Source of the DNA: Ruminococcaceae bacterium UBA1405
GTDB lineage: Bacteria; Bacillota; Clostridia; Oscillospirales; Ruminococcaceae
Length of the DNA: 64,000 bases
NCBI GenBank assembly: GCA_002305685.1
Contig: DBQB01000009.1
Coordinates: 21,511-85,510, forward strand
Reading direction: 5' to 3'
In this document: positions 63,936 through 64,000 of the stretch, one piece after another
Numbering within the stretch: position 1 is the stretch's first letter
Layout: every line of letters starts with the position of its first letter
Program-made: the position numbers and the translations under genes
Notes under the pieces: generated by a model
Told to the model about the DNA's origin: nothing
Databases searched by the model: none
The model's input: only the letters and a program-made list of their open reading frames with translations

Positions 63936-64000
63936 ACTACCTTTCAGCGTTTAAAAAAAGGTTGCCGAAAACCATATTGATATGCTCCCTTCTAGGTAGA

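Overview
The window is ordinary chromosomal DNA, close to 50% GC with AT-rich intergenic gaps, from an endospore-forming anaerobic Firmicute. Sporulation genes (yqfC-yqfD, ylbJ, yunB, spoIIGA-sigE), a glmS ribozyme, HPr, a type II pantothenate kinase and DUF4364 point to Clostridia. The overall gene mix resembles the Oscillospiraceae/Ruminococcaceae, but that placement is inference. I see no insertion sequence, prophage, integrase or CRISPR array. One tRNA gene, tRNA-Arg(ACG), is present and there is no rRNA.

Layout. 1-8.6 kb (mostly minus): ZIP metal transporter, a coiled-coil protein, coaD, rsmD, uvrC, HPr, trmD-rimM, and the sporulation pair yqfD-yqfC. 8.7-13.2 kb (plus): ylbJ, diverging from yqfC, a small Cys protein and a large secreted amidase fused to a glycosidase-like domain. 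13.3-23.0 kb: ligA, yunB, DUF4364, a Ca2+-type P-ATPase (plus), a methyltransferase, cinA and a FAH-family enzyme. 23.1-25.6 kb: glmS behind a clear promoter, a glmS ribozyme and an unusually long leader. 25.6-30.8 kb (minus): an RCC1-repeat lipoprotein, two cyclophilins, then spoIIGA-sigE. 31.0-36.9 kb: a Cys-rich protein with a sigma-K-like promoter, a divergent Crp/ferredoxin pair, yjbQ, a ComEA-like protein, proC and an SGNH esterase-GH43 fusion. 37-45 kb (minus): aldo/keto reductase, GNAT, htpG, birA, a 2-hydroxyacid dehydrogenase and an EAL protein. 45.2-51.4 kb: tRNA-Arg, coaW, a niacin salvage pair, two small redox proteins and guaB. 51.5-58.7 kb (minus): GH43 xylosidase-like enzyme, malic enzyme, EamA exporter, AraC-type response regulator and MATE exporter. 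59-64 kb (plus): a zinc-ribbon gene apparently split by a frameshift, a YetA-like exo-rhamnogalacturonan lyase and an MBL-fold hydrolase.

How the genes fit together. Sporulation genes are scattered but carry recognisable control signals: an inverted pair of Spo0A boxes near spoIIGA, divergent sigma-E-like promoters between yqfC and ylbJ, and a sigma-K-like promoter before the Cys-rich gene. Cofactor genes form small groups: coaD and coaW for CoA, and PncA/PncB-type enzymes for NAD, the latter next to a 24-bp palindrome. Three enzymes of plant-glycan type (SGNH-GH43, GH43, YetA-like) have no signal peptide, which suggests that imported oligosaccharides are processed inside the cell.

The least expected observations are two apparent -1 frameshifts on poly-A runs (ylbJ and the 59.4 kb gene), the SGNH-GH43 fusion, a perfect 18-bp inverted repeat whose loop holds TATAAT ahead of the MBL gene, and a possible small RNA near 59.1-59.25 kb. 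I found no clearly new multi-gene system. Gene starts were chosen by ribosome-binding-site spacing and are uncertain by a few codons in places.
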